This document shows, one piece after another, positions 1 to 5,578 of a stretch of DNA of 6,050 bases. Origin of the DNA: Candidatus Bipolaricaulota bacterium (lineage in GTDB: Bacteria; Bipolaricaulota; Bipolaricaulia; UBA7950; UBA9294). Position 1 is the first letter of the stretch, and each line of letters begins with the position of its first letter. The stretch spans positions 1,060,181 through 1,066,230 of the forward strand of contig CP070725.1 in assembly GCA_020350845.1 (NCBI GenBank), in the 5' to 3' direction. The position numbers and the translations under genes are program-made. The notes below the pieces were generated by a model. That model saw only the letters and a list, made by a program, of their open reading frames with translations, was not told the origin of the DNA and ran no database searches.

Positions 1-60
1 ATGCCGCACCGTAGCAGGCGCCCCTCGACGCTTTCCTTCCGGATTCCTTACGCTCGGCGC

Positions 61-99
61 CGTTCTCATGACCTGCTGGAGAAATGGGTGATGAGAACG
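61..99. repeat. 39-nt inverted repeat with long arms
   Basis: The 9-bp arm CGTTCTCAT (61-69) is exactly complementary to ATGAGAACG (91-99). After one G/G mismatch (70/90) the pairing continues with ACCT (71-74) against GGGT (86-89), including one G-T pair. This leaves an 11-nt loop. The structure is too long and too exact to dismiss, and it is followed by no T tract, so it does not look like a simple terminator. It could be a regulator site, a recombination or mobile-element end, or an RNA hairpin. It lies in a stretch without a supported gene. Confidence 0.5.
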
Positions 100-216
100 T
101 GCTTCTGTGAGTGTCGAGTGATCTTGACGGCGCACAAGGCAAACCCGTCGGGATCCCTCCTTCGAGGCTCTCGATGTCGGGGCACGGCGGCTGGCTGCGA
201 GCGCGCGCAAAAGCGA

Positions 217-242
217 GCGGGGCCGCCTGACGGCGGCCCCGC
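217..242 (-). terminator. Perfect 11-bp GC-rich hairpin, likely terminator of leftward transcription
   Basis: GCGGGGCCGCC (217-227) pairs perfectly with GGCGGCCCCGC (232-242) around a TGAC loop. A-T (216/243) and G-T (215/244) pairs extend the stem. Read leftwards, the hairpin is followed after a few bases by CGCTTTTGCG, a short T run typical of terminators in high-GC genomes. Read rightwards, no T run follows. The orientation therefore favours ending a leftward transcript coming from the 598-365 direction. Confidence 0.6.
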
Positions 243-253
243 TTCGGAAGGCC

Positions 254-363
254 GGCGTTTCCCAGGGTTCCGGCTCAGTCGGCCCGTCCTTCCGTCCTGC
301 GTGCTGTACCGCTGAGGCTGGCGCGACCTTGTGCCTCCACAGGACGGCGGTCCTGGGAACGCC
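254..363 (-). ncRNA. Candidate structured RNA (nested, competing stems) upstream of the 217-242 hairpin
   Basis: Three nested inverted repeats occur. GGCGTT-t-CCCAGG (254-266) pairs with CCTGGGAACGCC (352-363) with one bulge. CCGTCCTG (292-299) pairs perfectly with CAGGACGG (340-347). GAGGC (314-318) pairs with GCCTC (333-337). A local hairpin CAGGAC-ggcg-GTCCTG (340-355) would compete with the second and outer stems. The leftward terminator-like hairpin lies just beyond, so a leftward RNA is the better orientation. It could be the structured 3' end of the 365-598 transcript, a small RNA, or chance pairing in GC-rich DNA. I recognise no known RNA family in it. Confidence 0.22.
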
Positions 364-364
364 T

Positions 365-598
365 CTAGGAGGTTCCGTATCGGATCTCCTTTACGTTCGC
401 TACCGCAGGAGCAGCCTGCGGCCCTCGCGGCCGGAACGGGCCGAGCAGCAAGCTCGCCACGCTCGTGATACTCCTTCGTTCCTTCGCGCCGTGCTGCGGC
501 GCATTCAGCAGCTCTCGGTACCGCACGAGCCCCGCGTCAACCTCGAACCGCCCTGTCAGCTTCGCGCTCTGCGCTCGGTTTCTGTTGTTCGCGTTCAT
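365..598 (-). CDS. Small hypothetical protein (77 aa), weakly supported
   Basis: The protein is unrecognised: 77 residues, basic, with an Asn/Arg-rich start (MNANNRNRAQSAK), a more protein-like middle (RFEVDAGLVRYRELL), and a Pro/Ala-rich end. It has no membrane segment and no cysteines. The main support is the start region: the ATG at 598 is preceded by AAAGGAGG (603-610), a perfect Shine-Dalgarno, although the 4-nt spacer is short. A -10-like TATGCT (629-634, minus strand) lies about 30 bases upstream, with no clear -35. Codon third positions are less GC-biased than in the downstream enzyme genes, and many hairpins fall inside or next to it. It could be a fast-evolving small gene, a decayed gene fragment, or part of a non-coding transcript. 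Function cannot be assigned. Confidence 0.38.
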   Translation of the reverse strand: MNANNRNRAQSAKLTGRFEVDAGLVRYRELLNAPQHGAKERRSITSVASLLLGPFRPRGPQAAPAVANVKEIRYGTS

Positions 599-905
599 GG
601 CTCCTCCTTTTCCCTGTGAGTTGAGCGCAGCATAGGAAGCCGGCCCTTCGGTAGCCTTACGCTTTCCTTACAGGGACGCCTGGAATCCCCCCTTCTCCCG
701 ATGGGCAGGAACGAAGTCGGTCTCCGAGGAGCGGCTGATCGAGCGCTTCATGGTCCGCAGAGCCGGCGGGCCGCGGAGGGCAGCAGCAAGGGCGGCACGC
801 CTGCAGGCCGACGACCCGCAAGCGCACATCGGAACGGAGGTCCGCTAGCACTCACAGTCAGCTGACCCCTGCCGGCGGAGGGCGGACGCCTTCTTTCCTC
901 AAAGT
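599..905. other. Intergenic region between the 77-aa ORF and the membrane-protein gene
   Basis: About 300 bases separate two divergent starts. Next to 598 lie the Shine-Dalgarno and a possible -10 for the leftward ORF. A rightward frame is open from 636 to 851 and reads like protein in its second half (SVSEERLIERF, LQADDPQAHIGTEVR). It has no start codon before the internal ATG near 750, so it is either a decayed gene remnant or chance in GC-rich DNA. A leftward frame over the same bases is Cys/Pro/Arg-rich and not credible. No tRNA or rRNA signature was seen. Confidence 0.4.
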
Positions 906-920
906 AATGTGTGTTACATT
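906..920 (+). promoter_or_regulatory. AT-rich palindrome overlapping a putative -10 of the membrane-protein gene
   Basis: AATGT (906-910), GTGTT spacer, ACATT (916-920) form a 15-bp inverted repeat in an unusually AT-rich patch just upstream of the gene starting at 948. TACATT (915-920) matches a -10 box at four of six positions and would place transcription start near 927, with a leader of about 20 nt carrying the ribosome binding site. No good -35 box is visible, which would fit a promoter that depends on an activator or an alternative sigma factor. The TGT...ACA symmetry is typical of helix-turn-helix regulator sites, but no specific regulator can be named. Confidence 0.3.
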
Positions 921-935
921 CGAAGCCAGATCTGC

Positions 936-942
936 AAGGGGG
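936..942 (+). promoter_or_regulatory. Ribosome binding site deciding the start at 948
   Basis: AAGGGGG with a 5-nt spacer to ATG 948 supports this start over the in-frame GTG at 909, which would add 13 residues (MCYIRSQICKGVL) that do not look like part of a signal peptide. Confidence 0.65.
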
Positions 943-947
943 TTCTC

Positions 948-1325
948 ATGACGAAGCGTCGGGTGGGCATCGTCTCGTGCGTCATCGTTCTCTGCGCCGG
1001 TGTCGCGATCCTTGCCGTGGGCCAGGATCCGGGTGTCGCGCAACCGGTGGAAGACTCGGCGGCAACAGCGATCGAACAGATCCTTACCTACATCGACAGC
1101 GCCGCGAACTACCTCGGGCAAGGAGTGCTCTACGTCCTCAACCTGATCACGAACGACCGTGTCTCGAGCGATCTCCAGGAGCCGATCGGCTACCTCGCGT
1201 TCATCACGATCATCCTGCTCCTGTTCGGCATCCTCGACTTCGCTCGGAAGGTCATCTGGATCGGGATCATCGTTGGATGGGTCCTGCTCATCGTTCGTGT
1301 GATCCTCGATGCACTGAACGTTTAG
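948..1325 (+). CDS. Small membrane protein of unknown function (125 aa)
   Basis: No known family is recognised. The N-terminus (MTKRRVG) followed by a hydrophobic stretch (about residues 6-25, then GQDPGVAQP) looks like a signal peptide or membrane anchor. Residues 38-68 form a likely amphipathic helix (AIEQILTYIDSAANYLGQG and onward). Two hydrophobic helices follow, about 79-97 (IGYLAFITIILLLFGILDF) and 102-120 (VIWIGIIVGWVLLIVRVIL), separated by a short ARK turn and ending with D121. The charged residues D97, R117 and D121 near the helix ends suggest packing or oligomerisation. ATG 948 is chosen because AAGGGGG (936-942) sits 5 nt upstream; an in-frame GTG at 909 has no such site and lies in the promoter region. 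GC-rich third positions support real coding. The gene converges on the GH65 gene and appears monocistronic. Confidence 0.82.
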   Translation: MTKRRVGIVSCVIVLCAGVAILAVGQDPGVAQPVEDSAATAIEQILTYIDSAANYLGQGVLYVLNLITNDRVSSDLQEPIGYLAFITIILLLFGILDFARKVIWIGIIVGWVLLIVRVILDALNV

Positions 1326-1347
1326 CGACCAAGCAAGTCGCGCACAC

Positions 1348-1381
1348 GTGAAGAGGTGGCGCTCCGGCGCCGCCTCTCCAC
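1348..1381. terminator. Bidirectional hairpin between convergent genes
   Basis: The 15-nt arms 1348-1362 and 1367-1381 pair around a TCCG loop. The core AGAGGTGGCGC pairs with GCGCCGCCTCT with a single G-T pair, and GTG/CAC extends it beyond one A/C mismatch. It sits in the 78-bp gap between the stop of the membrane-protein gene (1325) and the stop of the GH65 gene (1404), where a shared terminator is expected. There is no T run on either side, as is common for high-GC hairpin terminators. Confidence 0.6.
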
Positions 1382-1403
1382 TTGCAGCCTTCGCCTCCAG
1401 GGC

Positions 1404-3830
1404 TCAGGCCGAGGACAGCTCCAACGTCAAAGAGGCCCCGGGCGCGACAAGCGAGCGATCGCCGTTGACGATCAGGGGGACGGGCACGGACGATTGCGCG
1501 TCGAGCTCCACGGCGATGCGATCTCGATCGACCGAGACGCGCAGACGGGCCCCGCGATAGACGAGCGGGAAGCGAATGCACCGTACCGCGGGAGGCAGAT
1601 CGGGCGTGATGTGCAGGCCGCCCTCCCTCAGTCGGACGCCGGCGTAGTCAGACAGCACGATCCCCAGGGTCGCCGCCATCACGGCGGCGTGAATCCCCTC
1701 GGGCGTCGTTCCCCCCTGGGTGTCACACAGATCGCTTGCCAGCGCGTCGAGGAAGTGCGCCCACGCGGCCGGCGGATCGAGCCGGTGAAGGATGGACGCG
1801 AACACGACGTGGCTCAAGGTCGATCCGTGCGACGTTCTTCGGCGGTAGTACTCAATCGTCGCGCGCGCGCGCTCCGCGTCCATCGCCACCCCCAAAGGGT
1901 CGAGGAGGGGGCGCAGTTCGTCGGGGTCGAGGACGTAGAACAGCATGCACAGATCGGCCTGCTTCGACAGCTTGTAGCGGTCGGGCGAGTCCCCTTCGGC
2001 CTTGAGGATCCTGTCGAGGCGCCCGATGTTCCCGTACTTCTCGCGATAGGCGTCCCAGTCGAGCTCGAGGAGGCGATCGTAGCCGCGGAATGCGAGCAGC
2101 CGTCCCTCTTCGTCCGTCGCGAGGCTGAGACGCTCCGCTACGTCGCACCAGGCGTCGATCTCCTCGGGAGACAGGTCGAGACTGCGGGTGAGATCGCCGC
2201 GCGCGCCCTCGGAGAGCTCTTCGAGAGCACGCGCCGCGGTCGTCAGACACCACGCGGCCATGACATTGGTGTAGGCATTGCTGCGCAGTCCCTCCTCCTC
2301 CTCCCCGGGGTACTTCTCATGGAACTCGTCCGGCCCCATCACGCCCGGGATGTCGTAGCGACCTGAGGTTTCGTCCCTCACCGCCGCGCTCGCCCAGAAT
2401 CGGGCGATCTCGGTGAGCATCCGCGCGCCGTAGCGCTCGAGGAAGTCGCGATCGCCTGTCGCCTGCCAGTAGCGCCACACGTTGACCGCACAAGCCGCGC
2501 CGACGTGCCGCTGGCGTCGGCTGAGATCGGGATCCCACGTCCCGGACCGGGGATTGAGGTGGATCCTCTGCGTTTCCTCCCGTCCGCTGCTTCCCGTCTG
2601 CCACGGGATCATCGCCCCCCGATAGCCCTCCTCGCGTGCGTAGGCCCGCGCTTCGGGCAGCCGGTGGTAGCGATAGAGGAGCAGCGAGCGGGCGATCTCC
2701 GGCGCGCGGAGGATGTAGAACGGAAGGATGTACATCTCGTCCCAGAAGATGTGACCGCGATAGGCCTCTCCGTGCAGACCGCGGGCGGGAACACTGACAT
2801 CGAGGCCGACCGTGTTCTCACACGCAGTCTGCAGCAGGTGGAAGGCGTGCAGACGCAGGACGCGCTGCAGGGGAACCCCGTCGAACGCGACCTCCTCGTC
2901 CGTTTCCACCTCGATGTCGAAGCGTCGCCAGAGCCGCTCCCACGCGGCAGCGTGGGTCGCAAGAAGCTCCGCGAAGCGACCTGCGCGCCCCGCTTCGAGA
3001 CGGGCGTCCTCGAGCACGTTGGACGCCGCGCGATCGCGCGAGGTGCGTACCGCCACGACCTTCTCCACGACGATCTCCTCGCCGGCGGCGAGATCGGCCT
3101 GCCAACGCTGCTCCACCGACTCCCGCCCGGAGACCGTCTTCGGCGTCGGCGCTAACGTCTTCCCGTCCCGCCAGAGCCGCGTACGCGCCACCTGCGCCAT
3201 CTCGAGACGGGATTGCACCGTGCGCACGTGAAGAGAGAGCATCTCCCCGTCACAGGCCACCGCCTCGAGCACCTCGAGGTGCTTACTCGAGAGCTCGCGG
3301 TAGCGGGCCACACCGGCGTTGATCACGGTTCCGTCTAGTCCGCTCCGGATCTCGATCCGGCCCGCGCCTTCCTCGAGCAGGATGCGATACTCGATCGCCG
3401 CCAGCCCCGGCTCGGCCATGTGGACGACGCGCCGGCTGCGCAGACGCACGATCCTTCCCGCATCGTCCCGAAGGCGGACGATCCGCGACAGGACGCCGTG
3501 GCGCAGGTCGAGCGTCTGCTCGTAGTCGAGCAGCGCCGCATCCGACGGCGCGAACCACGCCCCCTCGTCGAAGCGGAAGCCGAGGACCGTCCAGTCGGGG
3601 AAGTTGACGAGATCCTCGTTCACGATGTCGCGATCGCTGACGCGGCTCACGAGGCGGTTGTATCCTCCGGCGAGGTACGTCGCAGGGTAGTGAGGACCCC
3701 CGGCGGCCGCCTCTTCCGACGCCCCGCGGGTAACGAACCGCCCGTTGCCGAGCGCGCACAGCGTCTCCCGCAGCGGCTCCTCCTCAGGATCGAAGCCGCG
3801 GTAGGTCAGCAACCAGGGGGAATCGCTCAT
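1404..3830 (-). CDS. Glycoside hydrolase family 65 protein (probable trehalose/alpha-glucobiose phosphorylase)
   Basis: GH65 enzymes cleave alpha-linked glucose disaccharides, mostly by inverting phosphorolysis to beta-glucose-1-phosphate. The 808 residues fit the family: an N-terminal beta-sandwich (about 1-270), an (alpha/alpha)6 barrel (about 325-715) and a small C-terminal beta domain. Visible motifs are GHIFWDEMY (W363, D364), the subfamily stretch GREETQRIHLNP, GPDEFHE (499-505, E502 the likely general acid), KQAD (623-626), TSHGSTLS (666-673) and EGIH (711-714, H714). The last two are regions associated with phosphate handling in GH65 phosphorylases. The barrel motif reads FWDE where classical maltose phosphorylases have FWDTE. 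The sequence resembles the C-terminal part of mycobacterial OtsB1. ATG 3830 overlaps the upstream stop (ATGA), with GAGG at 3838-3841 seven bases ahead; an in-frame upstream extension is antisense-frame OtsB DNA. Family is certain; substrate, and phosphorolysis versus hydrolysis, are inferred. It probably acts in the cytoplasm, as no signal peptide is seen. Confidence 0.93.
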   Translation of the reverse strand: MSDSPWLLTYRGFDPEEEPLRETLCALGNGRFVTRGASEEAAAGGPHYPATYLAGGYNRLVSRVSDRDIVNEDLVNFPDWTVLGFRFDEGAWFAPSDAALLDYEQTLDLRHGVLSRIVRLRDDAGRIVRLRSRRVVHMAEPGLAAIEYRILLEEGAGRIEIRSGLDGTVINAGVARYRELSSKHLEVLEAVACDGEMLSLHVRTVQSRLEMAQVARTRLWRDGKTLAPTPKTVSGRESVEQRWQADLAAGEEIVVEKVVAVRTSRDRAASNVLEDARLEAGRAGRFAELLATHAAAWERLWRRFDIEVETDEEVAFDGVPLQRVLRLHAFHLLQTACENTVGLDVSVPARGLHGEAYRGHIFWDEMYILPFYILRAPEIARSLLLYRYHRLPEARAYAREEGYRGAMIPWQTGSSGREETQRIHLNPRSGTWDPDLSRRQRHVGAACAVNVWRYWQATGDRDFLERYGARMLTEIARFWASAAVRDETSGRYDIPGVMGPDEFHEKYPGEEEEGLRSNAYTNVMAAWCLTTAARALEELSEGARGDLTRSLDLSPEEIDAWCDVAERLSLATDEEGRLLAFRGYDRLLELDWDAYREKYGNIGRLDRILKAEGDSPDRYKLSKQADLCMLFYVLDPDELRPLLDPLGVAMDAERARATIEYYRRRTSHGSTLSHVVFASILHRLDPPAAWAHFLDALASDLCDTQGGTTPEGIHAAVMAATLGIVLSDYAGVRLREGGLHITPDLPPAVRCIRFPLVYRGARLRVSVDRDRIAVELDAQSSVPVPLIVNGDRSLVAPGASLTLELSSA

Positions 3831-5389
3831 GACGACGCCTCGGCCGCTGATGCCAGTCGATCGAGGAACGCCCCGACCTCGCGTGTGTTCTGCAGCCAGT
3901 ACTGCGCCGCGGTCGGTCGCGGAGCGTCGCTCACGAGGATCCCGACGCCACGATCTGCGATCGCCGCGAACGCGTCCTCGTCCGTGACGTCGTCCCCGAT
4001 GTACAGCGGGAGCACATCGTCTCGTTCGAGATCGAGCGCCTCGAGGAGCCAGAGGAGCGCCTTCCCTTTGTCCCAATCGATGTCCGGTCGAAGCTCGAAG
4101 ACCTTCTTCCCAAGGGTCTTCCGAAGCTGCGGGTGGGCGGCGGCCGCGGCATCGACCATCGCCTCCAGGGCGGGGACCTCCTCGTCCGCCACGAGCCGGT
4201 AGTGCACCGCGAGTGAGAACCGCTTGTCTTCGACGATCGCCCCGTCCACGTCTGCCGTCGCCGCACGAAAGCCGGTCACGAGCTCGGCGATCAGCGGCTG
4301 TGCCTCGTCCGCGATGTCGAGGCGGAGTTCGAGGCCCTCGGGACCTACGATGTCGAAGCCGTGACTCCCCGCCACCACAAGCTCGGGGATACCAACGAGT
4401 GCGGCGACGTCGTCACGACCCCGGCCGCTGACGATGCTCGTCGGGCAAGCGGCCGCGACCCGCTCGACCGTCGAGCGCATCTCCTCGGACAGCACAGCAA
4501 ACTCGGGCCGGCTGACGATCGGCGTCAGCGTCCCGTCGTAGTCGAGGAAGACGGCGGGCTTCTCGCTGCGCAGGCGGGCATGGAGTGCCTCGTCCTCGAG
4601 CGCCGACGGTCGCCGATGCGCACGCTGTGAGAACCACGCGGCGAGCGTGCCGAGTGAGGTCTCGGCGAAGCAGGCGATCACCAGATCGGCGCCGTGGTGG
4701 CGCAGCACCCCGCCGGCGTGGCGATCGATTCCGATGACCAGCCCGAAGCCCCCGGCGCGGCCGGCGGCGACCCCGGAGATCGCGTCCTCCACGACCAATG
4801 CGCGAGATGGTTCGGCATCGACTCGGCGCGCCGCCTCGACGAAGATGTCCGGATCGGGCTTCCCTTTCAGACCAAGCTCTTCCGAGACGAGTCCGTCGAC
4901 ACGCGCTTCGAACAGCTCGGCAAGACCGGCGCGATCGAGGATCGGCTCGCAGTTCTTGCTCGAGGATGCGACGGCCACCCGCACGCCGCGCGCCCGAAGC
5001 TCATGGATGATCGCCACCGTGTCGTCGTCGACCTCGACACCCTTTTCGTCGAGGGCCGCGCGGAAGTAGCCGTTCTTCCGATTGCCCAACGCCCACGCCG
5101 TGTCGCCCTCGGGGGGATCGTCGGGGCTTCCTTCGACAAGGTCGATGCCTCGCGATGCGAGGAAGCTCTTCACACCCTCGATCCGGGGCTTGCCGTCCAC
5201 GTAGTTCAGGTAGTCGCGGTCGAGGTCGAACGGAACGAGCGGCTCGCCGCGCTCCGCCGCCACGGCTTCGAGCACAGGATCGAAGAGGCGCTTCCACGCG
5301 AGCGCATGGACGCCCGCGGTCAGCGTGATGACGCCATCGAGATCGAACACCGCAGCATCAAATGGGAGCTCACTCCTGGTCTTCGTCAC
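3827..5389 (-). CDS. otsB: Fused beta-phosphoglucomutase-like HAD and trehalose-6-phosphate phosphatase
   Basis: This 520-residue protein holds two HAD phosphatase-fold units. Residues 1-250 resemble beta-phosphoglucomutase: FDLDGVIT with D16 and D18, H28, SSSKN (142-146), K177 in GKPDPDIF and E201-D202. The stretch DYLNYVDGKPR...GNRKN (60-106) is typical of the actinobacterial subgroup. Residues 277-515 are a trehalose-6-phosphate phosphatase: DYDGT (283-287, D283 nucleophile, D285), SGR (321-323), GSHG (341-344), VEDK (386-389), HYR (396-398), K441 and GDDVTDEDAF (465-474). Both active sites look complete. Expected reactions are beta-glucose-1-phosphate to glucose-6-phosphate, and T6P to trehalose. 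Residue 23 is Leu where many beta-phosphoglucomutases have Asp (ITDTA). The GTG start at 5389 is tentative: no good Shine-Dalgarno precedes it or the alternative GTG at 5404. A longer in-frame extension is the reverse complement of the transaldolase gene. It is the first gene of the operon; its stop overlaps the GH65 start. Confidence 0.92.
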   Translation of the reverse strand: MTKTRSELPFDAAVFDLDGVITLTAGVHALAWKRLFDPVLEAVAAERGEPLVPFDLDRDYLNYVDGKPRIEGVKSFLASRGIDLVEGSPDDPPEGDTAWALGNRKNGYFRAALDEKGVEVDDDTVAIIHELRARGVRVAVASSSKNCEPILDRAGLAELFEARVDGLVSEELGLKGKPDPDIFVEAARRVDAEPSRALVVEDAISGVAAGRAGGFGLVIGIDRHAGGVLRHHGADLVIACFAETSLGTLAAWFSQRAHRRPSALEDEALHARLRSEKPAVFLDYDGTLTPIVSRPEFAVLSEEMRSTVERVAAACPTSIVSGRGRDDVAALVGIPELVVAGSHGFDIVGPEGLELRLDIADEAQPLIAELVTGFRAATADVDGAIVEDKRFSLAVHYRLVADEEVPALEAMVDAAAAAHPQLRKTLGKKVFELRPDIDWDKGKALLWLLEALDLERDDVLPLYIGDDVTDEDAFAAIADRGVGILVSDAPRPTAAQYWLQNTREVGAFLDRLASAAEASS

Positions 5390-5430
5390 GGTCCGTGGTC
5401 GCACACCCTTCCGTCGGATTCCCAGGCGAC

Positions 5431-5459
5431 ATGCTAGAGGGCACACGGGGCAAGGGCAA
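5431..5459 (-). promoter_or_regulatory. Putative sigma70-type promoter of the otsB-GH65 operon
   Basis: On the minus strand, TTGCCC (5459-5454) and TAGCAT (5436-5431) are separated by exactly 17 bases. The -10 matches four of six consensus bases and the -35 begins with the conserved TTG. The predicted transcription start near 5424 leaves a leader of about 35 nt before GTG 5389, which is compatible with that start. No other good promoter was seen for this operon. Confidence 0.4.
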
Positions 5460-5485
5460 CCGCGTCGACTCCCGTGCGACGCGGT
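5459..5485. promoter_or_regulatory. Perfect 9-bp inverted repeat between divergent promoters (candidate operator)
   Basis: ACCGCGTCG (5459-5467) and CGACGCGGT (5477-5485) are exact inverted copies separated by 9 bases. The element abuts the -35 of the leftward operon and lies about 20 bp upstream of the -35 of transaldolase. A dimeric regulator bound here could affect both directions. No regulator gene is present in the window and the motif is not one I can assign to a named family. Confidence 0.4.
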
Positions 5486-5507
5486 CCCGGCCGAGCGAGG
5501 CGCTCTG

Positions 5508-5536
5508 ATGACGCGACCAGGGCTTTGTGCTATCGT
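5508..5536 (+). promoter_or_regulatory. Putative sigma70-type promoter of the transaldolase gene
   Basis: ATGACG (5508-5513) and TATCGT (5531-5536) are 17 bases apart, each matching four of six consensus bases. The predicted start near 5543 gives a leader of about 36 nt ending in the AGGAAGGA ribosome binding site. It is a modest match, supported by its position. Confidence 0.35.
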
Positions 5537-5564
5537 GGAGTGCCCAGTCTCGGGGCCACCCCCC

Positions 5565-5572
5565 AGGAAGGA
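5565..5572 (+). promoter_or_regulatory. Ribosome binding site of transaldolase
   Basis: AGGAAGGA with a 6-nt spacer precedes ATG 5579. This fixes the transaldolase start and excludes earlier in-frame starts. Confidence 0.7.
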
Positions 5573-5578
5573 CGAGAG

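Larger units (their letters stand above)
1..364. other. Left-end intergenic region, no convincing protein gene
   Basis: No reading frame here has both a good start context and coding character. A rightward frame is open from the first base to 315, but it reads straight through the strong hairpin at 217-242 and its product is Arg/Pro/Ser-rich like out-of-frame GC-rich DNA. A leftward frame starting with ATG at 69 and leaving the left edge (reading MRTAPSVRNPEGK) has only a weak AGCAGG in front of it, so it is at best the start of a truncated gene. The visible content is secondary structure: an inverted repeat at 61-99, a terminator-like hairpin at 217-242 and nested repeats at 254-363. Confidence 0.5.

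Noticed and set aside
61..120. Hammerhead-like GTGATGAG near 88-95
   Set aside because: The core needs CUGANGA and a following GAAA after a second stem; neither is present.
1..315. Rightward frame starting at base 1, or at ATG 91
   Set aside because: It runs through a perfect 11-bp hairpin, is composed like random GC-rich sequence and shows no family features; GGAG nine bases before ATG 91 is not enough.
329..619. Rightward 96-residue frame
   Set aside because: It overlaps the leftward frame that has the perfect Shine-Dalgarno, has no ribosome binding site itself, and ends inside that gene's leader.
657..851. Leftward 64-residue frame, rich in Cys, Pro and Arg
   Set aside because: Composition is typical of non-coding GC-rich DNA, and there is no ribosome binding site.
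858..1351. Other-frame ORFs over the membrane-protein gene
   Set aside because: The membrane-protein frame has a clear ribosome binding site, GC-biased third positions and coherent hydrophobic helices; the others are Arg/His-rich shadows.
1356..2366. Rightward 336-residue open frame
   Set aside because: It is entirely antisense to the GH65 gene, whose motifs are intact. Its product is Arg/Val/Glu-rich and has no ribosome binding site; such frames are expected opposite GC-rich genes.
3831..4076. Longer GH65 start adding 82 residues
   Set aside because: The extension is an alternative frame of the OtsB domain and is Arg-rich. ATG 3830 has a GAGG site and forms the classic ATGA overlap.
2505..4202. 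Several rightward open frames opposite the GH65 and otsB genes
   Set aside because: All are antisense or shifted shadows of the two strongly supported leftward genes, without start signals or recognisable motifs.
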